NCBI GenBank assembly: GCA_903914045.1
Contig: CAIWNO010000066.1
Location: 1-6,374 of the forward strand
Reading direction: 5' to 3'
DNA from: an uncultured bacterium
GTDB taxonomy: Bacteria > Planctomycetota > Phycisphaerae > Phycisphaerales > SM1A02
Length of the DNA: 6,374 bases
Each line of letters begins with the position of its first letter. Position 1 is the stretch's first letter. Shown here in pieces: positions 5,512 to 6,374 of this stretch. The position numbers and the translations under genes were made by a program. The notes below the pieces were generated by a model, which searched no databases, was not told where the DNA came from, and saw nothing but the letters and a program-made list of their open reading frames with translations.

Positions 5512-6374
5512 TTGACGAAGCAGGCTATTTCTCAGGTTCCAAATTCAGTTCACCCAACCATCGCAACAGCAGTCATTGCGCCACCAATGACGGGCGTTAA
5601 TGCAAATGCGACAGCTCCAAGCGAGTTGCGACCCGCGCGCGCTCCTAAAACTTCGCCCGATCCAGTGTGGACCACGGAAGATTCCGTTGACCTGTACAAC
5701 GTTCGCGGTTGGGGCAAGGGCTTCTTCGATGTCAACGCCAAGGGCAATGTCGTGGTTCTGCCAACTCGCACGCCCGGCGCCGAAATTGATTTGCACAGCG
5801 TGGTCGAAGGCCTGCGCGAGCGCGGTCTCAAGACGCCCGTGCTTGTTCACTTCAGCGATCTTTTAGAAAAGCGCTTGAACGATATTCACCAAGCGTTCGC
5901 CAACGCCATCAAAGAGCACAACTACAAGGGCGAATACGTTGGCGTGTATCCCATCAAGGTGAATCAGCAACGACGTGTGGTGGAGGAAATTCGCCAATAC
6001 GGAATGAAGCTTGGATTTGGCCTTGAAGTGGGCAGTAAGCCTGAACTTTTGGCCGTTCTTGGAATGACCAGCGACACGCCTGAGCGTTTGATTGTGTGCC
6101 ACGGTTTTAAAGAGGCGCGCTCCATTGAGTTCATCACGTTGGCCGCCAAACTTGGCCGCACCATTATTCCGGTCATTGAAAATCTCACGGAACTGAAGCT
6201 GATTGTTGAGTACGCAGAGCGTTATCAAATTCGTCCGCGCATTGGTGTGCGCGTGAATCTCAGCACGCCGGGCGCGGGTCGTTGGCGACATTCCAGCGGT
6301 GCCAAGGCCAAGTTTGGTTTAAGTTTCAGCGAAGTGCTTGAGGTGCTTGAATATCTGCGCGCCCGCGGCATGGA
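5512..6374 (+). CDS. speA: Biosynthetic arginine decarboxylase, C-terminus cut by window edge
   Basis: PLP-dependent enzyme that converts arginine to agmatine plus CO2, the first step of the agmatine route to putrescine. The 287 codons present cover the N-terminal part (E. coli SpeA is 658 residues). After a poorly conserved N-terminus (about 1-60), the family sequence begins with DLYNVRGWGKGFFDVNAKG, then PVLVHFSDLLEKRL. YPIKVNQQRRV at 146-156 holds the predicted PLP-binding lysine, K149. GLEVGSKPELLAVL, VCHGFK, VIENLTEL, a GVRVNLSTPGAGRW-type segment and KAKFGLS follow in the expected order of the alanine-racemase-type barrel. The catalytic C-terminal part lies outside the window. The TTG start is chosen for its Shine-Dalgarno; ATG 5470 is the alternative and adds 14 residues. 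It lies 114 bp after the Hsp70 gene, with its own leader, so it is probably a separate transcription unit. Confidence 0.95.
   Translation, partial: MTKQAISQVPNSVHPTIATAVIAPPMTGVNANATAPSELRPARAPKTSPDPVWTTEDSVDLYNVRGWGKGFFDVNAKGNVVVLPTRTPGAEIDLHSVVEGLRERGLKTPVLVHFSDLLEKRLNDIHQAFANAIKEHNYKGEYVGVYPIKVNQQRRVVEEIRQYGMKLGFGLEVGSKPELLAVLGMTSDTPERLIVCHGFKEARSIEFITLAAKLGRTIIPVIENLTELKLIVEYAERYQIRPRIGVRVNLSTPGAGRWRHSSGAKAKFGLSFSEVLEVLEYLRARGM

Overview
The window is 6,374 bp of ordinary-looking bacterial chromosome, with dense coding and no mobile element, RNA gene or CRISPR array that I can see. It holds five protein genes, two of them cut by the window edges. Their proteins match a phenylalanyl-tRNA synthetase beta subunit (pheT, minus strand, C-terminus missing), two small predicted lipoproteins that I cannot name, an HscA-type Hsp70 chaperone, and a biosynthetic arginine decarboxylase (speA, C-terminus missing). 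The DNA is moderately GC-rich with a conspicuous excess of GCGC/CGCG words. Most starts lack a Shine-Dalgarno sequence. With the many small lipoproteins and the long SpeA-type decarboxylase this suggests a Planctomycetota-like bacterium (perhaps Phycisphaerales), but that is inference at low confidence.

Layout. Positions 1-1824 on the minus strand are pheT, which is divergent from the plus-strand genes across only 42 bp. Positions 1867-5397 on the plus strand read as a likely co-transcribed run: lipoprotein 1, lipoprotein 2, HscA-like Hsp70. The gaps are 97 bp and 8 bp. A 114-bp AT-richer leader follows (5398-5511). It contains a possible promoter, a perfect 7-bp hairpin and a strong Shine-Dalgarno directly abutting that hairpin. 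speA then begins, probably at a TTG, and runs off the right edge.

The most notable points are these. PheT lacks the N-terminal EMAP-like tRNA-binding OB domain and is not preceded by pheS. The Hsp70 matches HscA along its whole length but carries two low-complexity insertions in the ATPase domain, one built from a 12-bp minisatellite and placed in the subdomain IIB loop linked to nucleotide exchange. A second 12-bp minisatellite sharing the core GCGCCAA encodes the tail of the neighbouring lipoprotein. The speA leader has a hairpin touching the ribosome-binding site. PheT and SpeA are housekeeping enzymes (translation; polyamine synthesis from arginine). The lipoprotein-lipoprotein-Hsp70 group has no function I can state from sequence.
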